This document shows positions 9,213 to 17,967 of a stretch of 64,000 nt of DNA, piece after piece. The notes under the pieces are model-generated. The model was given only the letters and a program-made list of their open reading frames with translations. It was not told the DNA's origin and did not search any database. The DNA is from Cyclobacteriaceae bacterium. GTDB taxonomy: Bacteria > Bacteroidota > Bacteroidia > Cytophagales > Cyclobacteriaceae. The stretch is taken from the NCBI GenBank assembly GCA_016787605.1, contig JAEUUE010000138.1, positions 58,087-122,086 on the forward strand. The letters run 5' to 3'. The first letter of the stretch is position 1, and each line of letters opens with the position of its first letter. The translations under genes and the position numbers were made by a program.

Positions 9213-9248
9213 GAACTTAAGGAACTTTAGGAACATCAGGAACTTACC
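9213..9248. repeat. 9-bp tandem repeat between two permease genes
   Basis: Four units (GAACTTAAG, GAACTTTAG, GAACATCAG, GAACTTACC) with period 9 rather than the 7 seen elsewhere. It lies in the 170-base gap between the two minus-strand permeases. Confidence 0.7.
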
Positions 9249-9324
9249 AATTCCAGGATCTGAAGCCACCCCCCCAACACCACCACAGCACTTCCGAGAA
9301 ACAAGCAACGAGAAGCGCGTTACG

Positions 9325-11736
9325 CTACTCACTCCTAAGCCACCTCACCGGGTTGGTCACCGCTACCCGGAAGGTCTGCGACCACACGGTGGCGACGCTC
9401 AGGGATAAGATAAGGAGAACCACCGATCCGACCAGCCAGGGAGAGATGTCGACACGATACGGATAGCCCTCCAGGAACACGCTGCCGGCGAGATAGCTGA
9501 CCGGAATTCCCAGGATGAGGGCGATTGCAATCATCGTCATATAGGACTTGGAGAGATGCAGCATCACAGCGCCGGTGGAGGCACCCATGACTTTCCGGAT
9601 CCCCATCTCCCGCGCGCGCACCTGCGCGGAGTACATGGCCATCCCCAGCATGCCCAGGCAGGCCAGCGAGATCACGAGGAAGGTGGAATAGCCGGTGATG
9701 ACCAGCATGTCCTGCATCCCGGTTTCCTGGTACGCTTCATCGATCTCATCGGACATCCGGGCGGACTTCAGCGGGTGTACCGGGTCGGTGGCTTTCCACG
9801 CCCCTTCCATGGCCAACCGAACCTCCGCCTGCCTTGCCTCGGGCACCTGCACACTGAGGTAACGTAGTTTGCTCAGGTCATAGCGGAATGCCAACGGTCC
9901 GATGGCATTGCTTAGCGGACGAAAATGAAAGTCCTTGACCACGCCGGCCACCCGAAGCGACAACGTATCGGAAGCCACGATCACCGAACCTAAGGCCTCC
10001 ACCGGGCCCGGGAATCCCAATTGTTTCACCGCCGACTCATTCAGGATGACTTCCTTTTCCCTTCCACCCTGTTCCTGGGGATTGAAATTGCCGCCGGCGA
10101 CAAACGTCAGGGCGAGGTTGCGGAGGTAATTGTCATCGACGTGGAATTCATGCATCGCAATCGGGTTGCTCTCCGGGGTAGCTTTAAAGTGAGACGAGCC
10201 GCCATCCCAGGTGCCCAGTCGATTCGACACGCCGCCCACACTGACCACGCCGGGAAGCATGCGCATGGACTGCGCGACCTTCTCAAAGGACTTGCCCTGC
10301 AGGTCCACCGTCAGGTTAGTCTCCTGCTCGATCCCGTAATCGGCTTTGACCATAAAATCCAGTTGACGGTAGACAATGGCCACGAGCATGACGAACACCA
10401 CCGACAAGGTGAACTGCGTCACCAGCAATCCCTTCCGCAGGATGGTGAGCGAATACCCTTTCGTGTGTTGCATGCTCTTGAGCACATTCACCGGGAGGAA
10501 GGACGACAGGTACGTGGCCGGCAAAAGACCCGCGAGTATTCCCGTGACGACGGCGAAGAAGAAGAAAATGACATAGAGCCTGGCATCTTCGCCAAGGTCG
10601 ATGAGGAAGTTCTGGCGGAGGGACAAGCCGAATATGCCGACCTTCATCAACTGCAGCAGGAGGTACGACAGCACGAGGGCCATGAGCGAAAACACAACGG
10701 CCTCGCCGATGAACTGAAGGAAAACCTGGCTTCGCTTGGCCCCGATCACTTTTCTGACACCGATCTCCCGGGCGCGCGACAACGATTTGGCAATGGTCAG
10801 GTTGGCAAAATTGAACAGCGACATCAGCAGGACGATGGCGGCAAGCACGCTGAGGAAGACGAGCATGTACCGGGGCACACCGGCGCCCATGCTTCCCGAC
10901 AGTTCAACACCCGGAGTAATTTCATCGAGCGGCTGCAGGTAGAAGGCGTAGCCGATATCCTTGCCGTCGGATCGAAGACCGGTGCCATGCTTGCGGCTTA
11001 TCTCCGCCAAAGCCCCTTCCATCTCGCCGGGCTGTGCTCCCTCCGCCAGCTTGATGTACACATAGTTATCATAGTAGGCGCTCCAGTTTTCCGTCACAGG
11101 ACTTTGCCGCCCCTGTCGCTCAAGGGCGGGCAACGTCGACAGGGAGGCGAGGGCTTCGAACTCAAAGTGCGTCTTGCCTGCCAGGGGTGCAAGCACACCG
11201 GTGACCTGGAAGTCACCCAGGTTGCCCAGGCGGATAGACTGCCCCACCACATCGGCTTGGCCAAACAACTTCTCCGCCGCGGAAGAAGTCAGGACAATGC
11301 TGCGCGGAGCCTCGAGCGCAGCAGTTTGACTTCCGTGGAGCAAGGGGAAGTTAAAGACTTCCAGGAACGAAGACTCCGTAAACAACCCTTTCAAAGGCAC
11401 CTTGGTCTCTCCCTGCACGGCTTCGCCGCGGAGCTGGCGGTTGACCCGCACAGCATGCGTGACCTGGGGAAGGTCATTCTTCAACACTTCCGCAGCCGGA
11501 AGCGGCGCACAGGCAAAATCAATTGTGCCCCATTCGGAATGCAGCAAGTGGGTGTTGACCCGGAATACCCGGTCCGCTTCTTTATGAAAAGAATCATACG
11601 AGAGCTGCTCGTGTATGATCGTCAGGATGAGCAGGGCCAGCGACATGCTCACGGAGAGCCCTGCGAGGTTGATGATCGTGAAGGACTTGTTGCGGCCCAT
11701 GTTCCGGAGCGCGGTCAGCAGGATGTTCTTCAGCAT
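9325..11736 (-). CDS. FtsX/MacB-type ABC transporter permease (orphan)
   Basis: 803 residues with the same duplicated MacB_PCD-FtsX layout as its downstream neighbour: an N-terminal anchor (GLSVSMSLALLILTI), the first FtsX core near 290-410 (LFNFANLTIAKSLSRAREIG), and a C-terminal core with REMGIRKVMGAST and a terminal NPVRWLRSE. The two genes are paralogues but clearly diverged, so this is an old duplication. No ATPase is adjacent. The start is the ATG read from the CAT at 11734-11736; the 258 bases upstream separate it from the divergent DUF4386-PadR unit, so the regions may share regulation. Confidence 0.9.
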   Translation of the reverse strand: MLKNILLTALRNMGRNKSFTIINLAGLSVSMSLALLILTIIHEQLSYDSFHKEADRVFRVNTHLLHSEWGTIDFACAPLPAAEVLKNDLPQVTHAVRVNRQLRGEAVQGETKVPLKGLFTESSFLEVFNFPLLHGSQTAALEAPRSIVLTSSAAEKLFGQADVVGQSIRLGNLGDFQVTGVLAPLAGKTHFEFEALASLSTLPALERQGRQSPVTENWSAYYDNYVYIKLAEGAQPGEMEGALAEISRKHGTGLRSDGKDIGYAFYLQPLDEITPGVELSGSMGAGVPRYMLVFLSVLAAIVLLMSLFNFANLTIAKSLSRAREIGVRKVIGAKRSQVFLQFIGEAVVFSLMALVLSYLLLQLMKVGIFGLSLRQNFLIDLGEDARLYVIFFFFAVVTGILAGLLPATYLSSFLPVNVLKSMQHTKGYSLTILRKGLLVTQFTLSVVFVMLVAIVYRQLDFMVKADYGIEQETNLTVDLQGKSFEKVAQSMRMLPGVVSVGGVSNRLGTWDGGSSHFKATPESNPIAMHEFHVDDNYLRNLALTFVAGGNFNPQEQGGREKEVILNESAVKQLGFPGPVEALGSVIVASDTLSLRVAGVVKDFHFRPLSNAIGPLAFRYDLSKLRYLSVQVPEARQAEVRLAMEGAWKATDPVHPLKSARMSDEIDEAYQETGMQDMLVITGYSTFLVISLACLGMLGMAMYSAQVRAREMGIRKVMGASTGAVMLHLSKSYMTMIAIALILGIPVSYLAGSVFLEGYPYRVDISPWLVGSVVLLILSLSVATVWSQTFRVAVTNPVRWLRSE

Positions 11737-11979
11737 AGCAGCGTATTCTGTTTATTCGTGTGGTGCATCTTTATCCAAGTGTGTGCCATCGATGTTTAAA
11801 GCTCCCGGAGGCACTAACCGGCTCTCGCGTGTTCATTCCTGTCGTTCATCCGTCCGCTTCCGGCCGGATCCACAAACCGGGAACCTGAAAATTCTTTGGC
11901 CTCATATCCCCCCTTCGAGCCTCATTTGAGCCCTTGAAAAATTAATTGAAACTATTTTTACTGCAATTACGAATAATAT

Positions 11980-11990
11980 ACCAATTTGGT
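11980..11990. promoter_or_regulatory. Candidate operator before the DUF4386-PadR unit
   Basis: ACCAA-T-TTGGT is a perfect 5-bp inverted repeat ending 4 bases before the ATG at 11995, inside an AT-rich stretch (AATATACC...). PadR-type repressors bind such short AT-rich palindromes and often control their own operon (family knowledge). The link to this PadR is inference. Confidence 0.3.
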
Positions 11991-11994
11991 TTCC

Positions 11995-12729
11995 ATGACT
12001 GAGGAACATTTCCAGCCGGCGCGGTGGGCGCGGTGGACAGGGGCGCTGTACCTGATCACCGTACTGGCGGCTCCGTTCTCTTTATTTTATGTCCCGTCAC
12101 AGACCGTGGTGCGGGGCAATGCCGCCGCCACCGCCGAAAAAATGCTCGCTCATGAGACCTTGTATCGCTCGGGGCTGGTGGTGGGTATGATCAGCGTGAT
12201 TGTCTTCCTGGTTGTTGCTGTCATGCTGTACCGCCTCTTCCGGCCGGTCGACAGGCACCTGGCGCGCCTGATGGTGATCGGCGTGGCGCTCCAGATTCCC
12301 ATAGACATTGTGTTGAATACGTTTGGCATCACGTCCCTGATGGTCGTGAAAGGCGAACTGCTCCTCGAACTGCCCCTGGAACAGCGGCAGAGCATCGCGA
12401 TGTTGCTTCTGAAACTCAGTGCCTACGGAACGCAACTGCTGGAATTACTCTGGGGTCTATGGCTCCTTCCCCTGGGGACATTGATTATCCGATCCACCTT
12501 CCTGCCCCGCTGGCTGGGCTACTTCCTGTGGCTAAACGGCATCGCGTACGTGATCATGTCGCTCCTCTTCCTCATTCATGCTCCCTGGCAATCGGTGGTG
12601 CAACCCTTTCTCTTCCCGTTCTTCTTCGGGGAACTCGTCTTCATGTTGTGGCTGGTCATTAAAGGTGTCAACAAGAATGCGACTGTCTTTTTCCCTGAAT
12701 TGTCCATAACCACTACCCGCAAGAACTAA
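11995..12729 (+). CDS. DUF4386-type membrane protein
   Basis: 244 residues from the ATG at 11995; a TTG three codons earlier is less likely. It has six hydrophobic segments and the DUF4386 landmarks: an early RWTGALYLITVLAAPFS, RLFRPVDRHLARL in the middle, and GLWLLPLGTLIIRSTFLPR. Function of the family is unknown. It begins a plus-strand series (DUF4386, DUF4386, PadR, permease, small membrane protein) with gaps of 10-20 bases or overlap, so it is probably one operon. Confidence 0.8.
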   Translation: MTEEHFQPARWARWTGALYLITVLAAPFSLFYVPSQTVVRGNAAATAEKMLAHETLYRSGLVVGMISVIVFLVVAVMLYRLFRPVDRHLARLMVIGVALQIPIDIVLNTFGITSLMVVKGELLLELPLEQRQSIAMLLLKLSAYGTQLLELLWGLWLLPLGTLIIRSTFLPRWLGYFLWLNGIAYVIMSLLFLIHAPWQSVVQPFLFPFFFGELVFMLWLVIKGVNKNATVFFPELSITTTRKN

Positions 12730-12747
12730 CCTTCACCCCTCCAACCC

Positions 12748-13479
12748 GTGGAAGCACACCTTGATTCGAACCTGCACACAGGCCGACCGGAAGTTATCTC
12801 CCGGGTTGCCGCTTCGCTTTTTGTGCTTGTCTGCATACCCGGGGCCACCTGGGGGCTCACGTATGTGCCGTCCAGGATTTTTGTTCCCAAAGACGCGATA
12901 GCCACGGCCAACAATCTTCTGGCTAACGAATTCCTCTTTCGCACGGCCATCGTCAGCCACCTCGTCAGCGCCATCGGGTTTGCCGTCATGATCCTCCTCT
13001 TTGCGAGCCTCTTCCGGCCCGTGAACAGGCTCCTGTCGCAGATGATGATTGTACCGGTCATCGCTGAACTCGCCATTGTACTCGTGCTGGAAATTTTCAA
13101 CGTCACTGCCCTGATGATTCTCAAAGGCGAAGCTCTCACGAGCGTTGATCCCGTGCAAAAACAGGAGATTGCCTTCCTTTTTCTGCGCATGCATCGCTAT
13201 GGCATCGGCATCGCCCAGGTCTTCTGGGGATTGTGCTTCATCCCCTTTGGCCTCGCTCTCTATCAATCCCGCTTCGCCCCAAAAATCATCGGTATTCTGC
13301 TCGTGGTCAGCGGCGTCGGTTATGTGGCCGACTGTGCAGGCTTTGTGCTGCTGCAACGGCCTGACTACGCCGGCGTCCAGCCTTTCATTAGAGCCACCTT
13401 CATTGGTTTCATGCTGGCCATCCTGTGGCTGCTGATCAAAGGGGTGCAAACGCAACAACGTCCTGATCCTAAACCCTGA
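12748..13479 (+). CDS. Second DUF4386-type membrane protein
   Basis: 243 residues. The only sensible start is the GTG at 12748, 18 bases after the stop of the first copy. It has the same six-helix profile, including SLFRPVNRLLSQM and GLCFIPFGLALYQSRFAPK, so it is a diverged tandem paralogue. It may form a heteromeric membrane pair with the upstream product (inference). It is followed 15 bases later by the PadR gene. Confidence 0.78.
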   Translation: MEAHLDSNLHTGRPEVISRVAASLFVLVCIPGATWGLTYVPSRIFVPKDAIATANNLLANEFLFRTAIVSHLVSAIGFAVMILLFASLFRPVNRLLSQMMIVPVIAELAIVLVLEIFNVTALMILKGEALTSVDPVQKQEIAFLFLRMHRYGIGIAQVFWGLCFIPFGLALYQSRFAPKIIGILLVVSGVGYVADCAGFVLLQRPDYAGVQPFIRATFIGFMLAILWLLIKGVQTQQRPDPKP

Positions 13480-13494
13480 AACAGAGTTGTCTGT

Positions 13495-13833
13495 ATGAAG
13501 AAAACCAAACTTGGAGAATTTGAAGAACTCGTCCTGCTGACGGTCGCCGCGCTGCAGGAAGACGCCTATGGCGTGGAGATCAAACGAGAACTCGAATCGC
13601 GCCTGAAGCAGCGGCTGAGCGTGGGTTCGATCCAGTCGGCACTGAAGCGCATGGAAGAAAAAGGTTTTCTCACCTCCCGCTTCGGCGAAGCGACGCAGAA
13701 GCGCGGGGGCAAGCGCAAGCGCATTTACAGCACCACCTCGCACGCCCGCAAGGTGCTTGAAGAGATGAAAGAAATCCGGGCCGGCTTGTGGCAGGCCATA
13801 CCTGCGGTCGCCGCACAATGGAAAATGATATGA
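13495..13833 (+). CDS. PadR-family transcriptional regulator
   Basis: 112 residues. The winged-helix region has the PadR pattern LGEFEELVLLTVAAL, AYGVEIKRELE, SVGSIQSALKRMEEKGFL and GGKRKRIYS. The C-terminal helix is short, as in the PadR-s1 type. In Bacteroidota such PadR genes are often fused by overlap to an FtsX permease gene, as here: its TGA (13831-13833) overlaps the permease ATG (13830-13832). It likely represses this operon in response to an unknown ligand; a palindrome at 11980 is a candidate site. Confidence 0.9.
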   Translation: MKKTKLGEFEELVLLTVAALQEDAYGVEIKRELESRLKQRLSVGSIQSALKRMEEKGFLTSRFGEATQKRGGKRKRIYSTTSHARKVLEEMKEIRAGLWQAIPAVAAQWKMI

Positions 13834-16433
13834 AAACCCTCTCCCCGGTTCACCCGCCGCAGTGGCCCCTGAAGTTTCTCCGGCTCATCCTCAAAGAGGA
13901 ATACCTCGAAGAAATCGAAGGCGACATGGAAGAACTCTACAGCGACTACGTGGAGCGGTTCAGTCCTTCCAAAGCCCGCCGGCTCTATACGCTTGAAATC
14001 GTCAAGCTGATACGGCCCAACCTCCTGAAAAACTTCGCCTCCTTCCGTCGCGGCTCGCCCCTGCCCATGTTCCAAAACTATGTGAAGGTATCCACCCGCG
14101 GGCTGATCCGGCAGCCGCTCAACTCCTTTATCAATGTGTTCGGCCTGGCCGCCGCCATCAGCATCTGCGTCTTCGCCTATGCCTTTGCCCGCTGGACGTT
14201 CAACCGTGACCAGTTTCACCAGAACAAAGACGTGGTCTTCCTGGTCACCAGCTTCGCCGACCGGGAAGGATACCTCCAGCAATACGGCACCACCCCCCGC
14301 CCGCTCGGCGAGCAGCTCAAACAGGACTTTAGCCAGATCCGGAACATCTGCCGCATCGAAGACAGGCCGGTGATCGTCAAGGCAGGAGACAACCTGTTCC
14401 ACGAGCGTGTCCGCTTTACCGACCCCTCCTTCCTGCAGGTATTCACCTTCCCGCTGAAGTGGGGCGTGTCTTCCGGCCTGAAAGACCTGAACAGCATCAT
14501 TCTCAGCGAGCCCATGTCCGAAAAATACTTCGGCACGGAAAACCCCGTGGGCCAGGATCTTCTCGTGCGTCTCGACAAGGAACACGTCAAGTTGTTCCGC
14601 GTAGCCGGAGTGGCCCAGGCCTTTCCCGCCGCCCGCAGCCTCGACTTCAATTTCCTGGTTCACTTCGACAACCTGAAGACGCTCGACCCGGGTTATGAAG
14701 CCAGCGATTGGGCAGGGCTCACGCAGGCCACCTTGGTACAGGTCGGCAACCCGCAGGACGCCACGGCCATCCAGCAGCAGATGGGTAAATACACCGATCT
14801 CCAGAACAAGGCCGTCACCGAAGGCGTTCACATCCGCTCCTTCCAGTTTGAACCGCTGGCCACCCTGCACCTCCGTTCCTCCAACATCCGCGACTCCGTA
14901 TTCCGCGGCGGGTCGGAAGAAAACATTGTCTCGATCATCTTCCTGGTAGCGATCAGCCTGCTGATGCTGGCCCTCGCCTGCTTCAACTACATCAACATCG
15001 CCATTGCCACCGCCGTGCGTCGCCTGAAAGAGCTGGGCATCCGGAAGACCATCGGCGCCACACGCCGCGTGATCATCGGTCAGTTTCTCACCGAAAACCT
15101 AGTCGTCACTTCCTTCGCCCTGCTGGTGGGCGTGGCGCTGGGGCGATTCGTCGTCATCCCGTGGTTTGAAGGACTTTGGAACTTCACCATGGACTTCCGG
15201 TTTGCCGACCCGCTTCTTTGGATATTTCTCCCCGCCGTGCTTCTGCTTACCGGCTTCGCCTCCGGAATTTACCCGGCCGTGTACATTTCCCGGTTCCAGA
15301 CGGTGACCATTCTGAAAGGCTCGGTGAAATTCGGCGGCCGTAACCCGCTCACCCGCACCCTGCTGGCCATCCAGTTGGTATTCGCCTGCATTTTCATCAC
15401 CTCCGCCGTCATGTTCACCCGCAACACCAACTTCCTGGCCCACCGCAGCTGGGGCTACGGCAACCGCGAGGTGGTGTACGCCGTCGCACCCGACGCGCTG
15501 TCGTTCGAGCAGCTGAAGGCGGTGATGGCCCGTGACCCGCAAGTCCTCTCGCTCGCCGGCTCCGCCGATCACATCGGCAAGAAGCATCGCCCGGTGACCC
15601 TTAAGTTTCCCGATCGCGAACTGGCGGCTGACCTCCTCGTGGTCGACGCGAAGTACCTGGAGACCATGGGCGTGACCCTTAAAGAAGGCCGGGTCTTCCA
15701 CGAGGAAAACAAGGCAGACCGCCAGTCGGTCATCATCAACGAGACCATGGCGCGTAACCTGGGCTGGAGCAAGCCCGTGGGTGAGACGTTCAGGATCGAC
15801 AGCGTGCGTTACGAAGTGGTGGGTGTCGCTGCAGATTTTCACAGTTATAGTTTCGACCAGACCATCAAGCCCGCCTTCTTCCGGCTTGCCGACCCCGCCG
15901 AATGCCGGTACCTGACCCTCAAGATGTCGTCGAAGGAAGTCTACGATCGTCTTCGTAAAGCGTGGTTCCAGCTGAACCCGGAAGTTCCCTTCCAGGGCGG
16001 CTACCAGGAAGATGTGTGGGGCAACTACTACACCGAAATCGGCATACACGGTCACGTATGGCGCGTGTTCGCCACCGTAGCCGTCTTGCTGGCCAGCCTT
16101 GGGTTGTATGGACTCGTGTCGCTCAACGCCTCCGGCCGGGTTAAGGAATTCAGCATCCGGAAAGTGCTCGGTGCGACAATCTCCTCGATCGGCCTGCTGA
16201 TGCTGCGGCAGTACGCGCTGCTGTTTGGAGTCGCACTCGCCCTGGGCATTCCGTTGAGTTACTATGCCATCCGGTTTGTACTCGATTTTGCCTACCCGGT
16301 GCATATCCCTGTCACCCTGTGGAGCGTCGGGCTCGCCGCGTTTCTGCTGGTCACGGTGCTGGTGGTCACCGTGGGGTCGCAGGTGATGGGCGTTTTCCGC
16401 AACAACCCGGTTACAGGGCTTAAAGCAGAATAA
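13830..16433 (+). CDS. FtsX-type permease with N-terminal prefix domain, coupled to PadR
   Basis: 867 residues from the ATG at 13830, chosen because of the ATGA overlap with padR; the frame runs further upstream but inside the padR gene. Residues 1-75 form a cytoplasmic prefix (PPQWPLKFLRLILKEEYLEE, then GDMEELY) known as the permease prefix domain in PadR-linked permeases. Then follow the first anchor, a MacB-like periplasmic domain, an FtsX core (CFNYINIAIATAVRRLKELG), and a second half ending RVKEFSIRKVLGATI and NNPVTGLKAE. No ATPase is in the operon. Translational coupling suggests fixed stoichiometry of regulator and permease synthesis. Confidence 0.9.
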   Translation: MKTLSPVHPPQWPLKFLRLILKEEYLEEIEGDMEELYSDYVERFSPSKARRLYTLEIVKLIRPNLLKNFASFRRGSPLPMFQNYVKVSTRGLIRQPLNSFINVFGLAAAISICVFAYAFARWTFNRDQFHQNKDVVFLVTSFADREGYLQQYGTTPRPLGEQLKQDFSQIRNICRIEDRPVIVKAGDNLFHERVRFTDPSFLQVFTFPLKWGVSSGLKDLNSIILSEPMSEKYFGTENPVGQDLLVRLDKEHVKLFRVAGVAQAFPAARSLDFNFLVHFDNLKTLDPGYEASDWAGLTQATLVQVGNPQDATAIQQQMGKYTDLQNKAVTEGVHIRSFQFEPLATLHLRSSNIRDSVFRGGSEENIVSIIFLVAISLLMLALACFNYINIAIATAVRRLKELGIRKTIGATRRVIIGQFLTENLVVTSFALLVGVALGRFVVIPWFEGLWNFTMDFRFADPLLWIFLPAVLLLTGFASGIYPAVYISRFQTVTILKGSVKFGGRNPLTRTLLAIQLVFACIFITSAVMFTRNTNFLAHRSWGYGNREVVYAVAPDALSFEQLKAVMARDPQVLSLAGSADHIGKKHRPVTLKFPDRELAADLLVVDAKYLETMGVTLKEGRVFHEENKADRQSVIINETMARNLGWSKPVGETFRIDSVRYEVVGVAADFHSYSFDQTIKPAFFRLADPAECRYLTLKMSSKEVYDRLRKAWFQLNPEVPFQGGYQEDVWGNYYTEIGIHGHVWRVFATVAVLLASLGLYGLVSLNASGRVKEFSIRKVLGATISSIGLLMLRQYALLFGVALALGIPLSYYAIRFVLDFAYPVHIPVTLWSVGLAAFLLVTVLVVTVGSQVMGVFRNNPVTGLKAE

Positions 16434-16443
16434 ACTCGCAGAG

Positions 16444-16611
16444 ATGAAAGCGCCCGGCGTCGCCACCAACCTCACGATATTTCTGCTGTTCTTCGGAGCC
16501 GCCACCCTTGACGCCATGGTCTCCGGTCATTGGCTCCGGGTGGCGGGTTGGCTGGTCCTTGCTCTCTTTTTCCTGGGTGCCGGGATCATGGCACGAAGGA
16601 AACGTGAGTAA
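16444..16611 (+). CDS. 55-residue membrane protein
   Basis: Short frame starting 10 bases after the permease stop. The peptide has two hydrophobic segments (about 8-24 and 34-49) separated by GHWLRV and ends in a basic tail, ARRKRE. Codon use resembles the neighbours and the spacing fits a last gene of the PadR-permease unit. No family recognised; it could be a small accessory subunit of the permease (inference). Confidence 0.5.
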   Translation: MKAPGVATNLTIFLLFFGAATLDAMVSGHWLRVAGWLVLALFFLGAGIMARRKRE

Positions 16612-16727
16612 TCATACAGTCATGAAACACACCCATGCGAGCGAAGGAAGAATTGGAGCGAACCTCGCGCTGACCTGAACTAGCAAAGTATGCGGCAACA
16701 CTGAAGAGAAACCAACGCCAGTTTCAC

Positions 16728-17537
16728 ATGACACCGGAAAACTTCTATGTCCATGGGCACTCGCCCGAAGAGCAAAGGCGGCTGAGTCTGTTGAACGACC
16801 TCCTCAATCCCGACTACCTTTTGCAAGTCGGTCCCTGGACCGTACCCGGTATCATCGACTTCGGATGCGGTCTCGGTCACATCGCCCGGCAAATCAAGGC
16901 GCAGGCGCTTCCCGGCACACGGGTGCTGGGCATTGACCGCGATGAGCAGCAATTGGCGCGGGCGAGAGCGCTCACTGCGCCGGGGGAAGTTGAGTTTCTC
17001 CAGCACGATGTGCTCAAGGCGCCGCTCGACCCGGCGTGGCAGGGAGCCTTTGACATCGCCCATGCCCGGTTTCTTCTGGAGCACGTGCCCGACCCCGCGC
17101 GCGTGGTAGCCAAGATGGCCGCCAGCGTTCGCCCCGGTGGCCGCGTGATTCTCGCTGACGATGATCACAGCTCCCTTTCCCTCTATCCCGTTCCTCCCCA
17201 TTTCCAACAACTCTGGTCGGCGTATGAGCAGACCTATGAAGTCCATGGCAACGATCCCTTCATTGGAAGAAAGCTGGTATCCCTCCTCCATGGAGCCGGA
17301 CTTCAGCCCGCCAGGAACGGCTTCGTGTTCTTCGGCAGTTGTACCGGTCATCCGCACTTCCAGGACTTTGTAGCCAACCTTCATGAAGTGCTCGACAGCG
17401 CGAAGCACCTGCTGGTCAACTACGACCTCCTTGATGCCCGTACCTGTGACCAAGCCCTGGACGAGTTCCGATCCTGGTCCCGGCGTGGTGATGCGGCCAT
17501 TTGGTATCCGCTTTTTTATGCGATTGGGGTGAAGTGA
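16728..17537 (+). CDS. Class I SAM-dependent methyltransferase
   Basis: 269 residues. Motif I is DFGCGLGHIARQI (about 44-56), followed by acidic motif II GIDRDEQQL, QHDVLKAPL and the post-motif RFLLEHVPDP, the standard small-molecule methyltransferase fold (Methyltransf_11/25 type). Substrate not readable. It is monocistronic. The 3' end runs straight into the largest heptad array of the window, which begins three bases after the TGA. Confidence 0.85.
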   Translation: MTPENFYVHGHSPEEQRRLSLLNDLLNPDYLLQVGPWTVPGIIDFGCGLGHIARQIKAQALPGTRVLGIDRDEQQLARARALTAPGEVEFLQHDVLKAPLDPAWQGAFDIAHARFLLEHVPDPARVVAKMAASVRPGGRVILADDDHSSLSLYPVPPHFQQLWSAYEQTYEVHGNDPFIGRKLVSLLHGAGLQPARNGFVFFGSCTGHPHFQDFVANLHEVLDSAKHLLVNYDLLDARTCDQALDEFRSWSRRGDAAIWYPLFYAIGVK

Positions 17538-17539
17538 TG

Positions 17540-17812
17540 ACTCGGTGCTCGGTGCTCGGTACTCGGTGCTCGGTGCTCGGGACTCGGTGCTCGGGACTCG
17601 GTGCTCGGGACTCGGTGCTCGGTGCTCGGGACTCGGTGCTCGAGACTCGGTGCTCGGGACTCGGTGCTCGGGACTCGGTGCTCGGTGCTCGGGACTCGGT
17701 GCTCGGGACTCGGTGCTCGGGACTCGGTGCTCGGGACTCGGTGCTCGGGACTCGGTGCTCGGTGCTCGGCGCTCGGTGCTCGGCGCTCGGTACTCGGTGC
17801 TCGGTGTTGGGT
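17540..17812. repeat. Long heptad array D, 38 units (RCTCGGK)
   Basis: 38 perfectly phased 7-bp units from 17540 to 17805, mostly alternating ACTCGGT, GCTCGGG and GCTCGGT, plus a degenerate unit to 17812. It starts three bases after the methyltransferase stop. All reading frames stay open because 7 is not a multiple of 3 and the units lack stops on one strand, so long artificial frames appear here. The reverse complement of the same unit type makes up array I at 30189-30258. Confidence 0.95.
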
Positions 17813-17913
17813 GCGGGCTGGGCCTGCCCCGACGTAGTGTTTCACGCCTGTCCCGATCTCATCGGGGTTGTCGGCGTGATGGGTACTTGCAGAGCAACGA
17901 CACTCAGAGAACG

Positions 17914-17948
17914 GAACTTTGAACTCTGAACTCGGAACTTTGTTACCT
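17914..17948. repeat. Heptad array E (GAACTYK) overlapping the ferritin promoter
   Basis: Units GAACTTT, GAACTCT, GAACTCG, GAACTTT and a degenerate GTTACCT in phase. The last unit is inside the -7 element of the ferritin promoter. Confidence 0.7.
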
Positions 17949-17951
17949 TTG
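17944..17951 (+). promoter_or_regulatory. -7 promoter element for ferritin (TACCTTTG)
   Basis: Matches the Bacteroidota -7 consensus TAnnTTTG, 16 bases before the ferritin ATG. Upstream TTTG/TTTGAAC copies in the heptad array could supply the -33 element. Confidence 0.55.
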
Positions 17952-17967
17952 GGCAAATTCAACCGTT

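Noticed and set aside
10021-11799. 592-codon plus-strand frame
   Set aside because: Lies antisense to the FtsX permease at 9325-11736; its product is rich in His, Arg, Gln and Glu without family motifs, as expected for a shadow frame in GC-rich DNA.
15099-16517. 472-codon minus-strand frame
   Set aside because: Antisense to the PadR-coupled permease; low-complexity composition.
17540-17812. CRISPR array
   Set aside because: Units are 7 bp without spacers and no cas gene is nearby; the other heptad arrays fail for the same reason.
17501-17962. Frames of 78-148 codons on both strands in the heptad array
   Set aside because: A 7-bp unit without stops opens all frames; the peptides are pure repeats such as RCSGLGARDSVLG.
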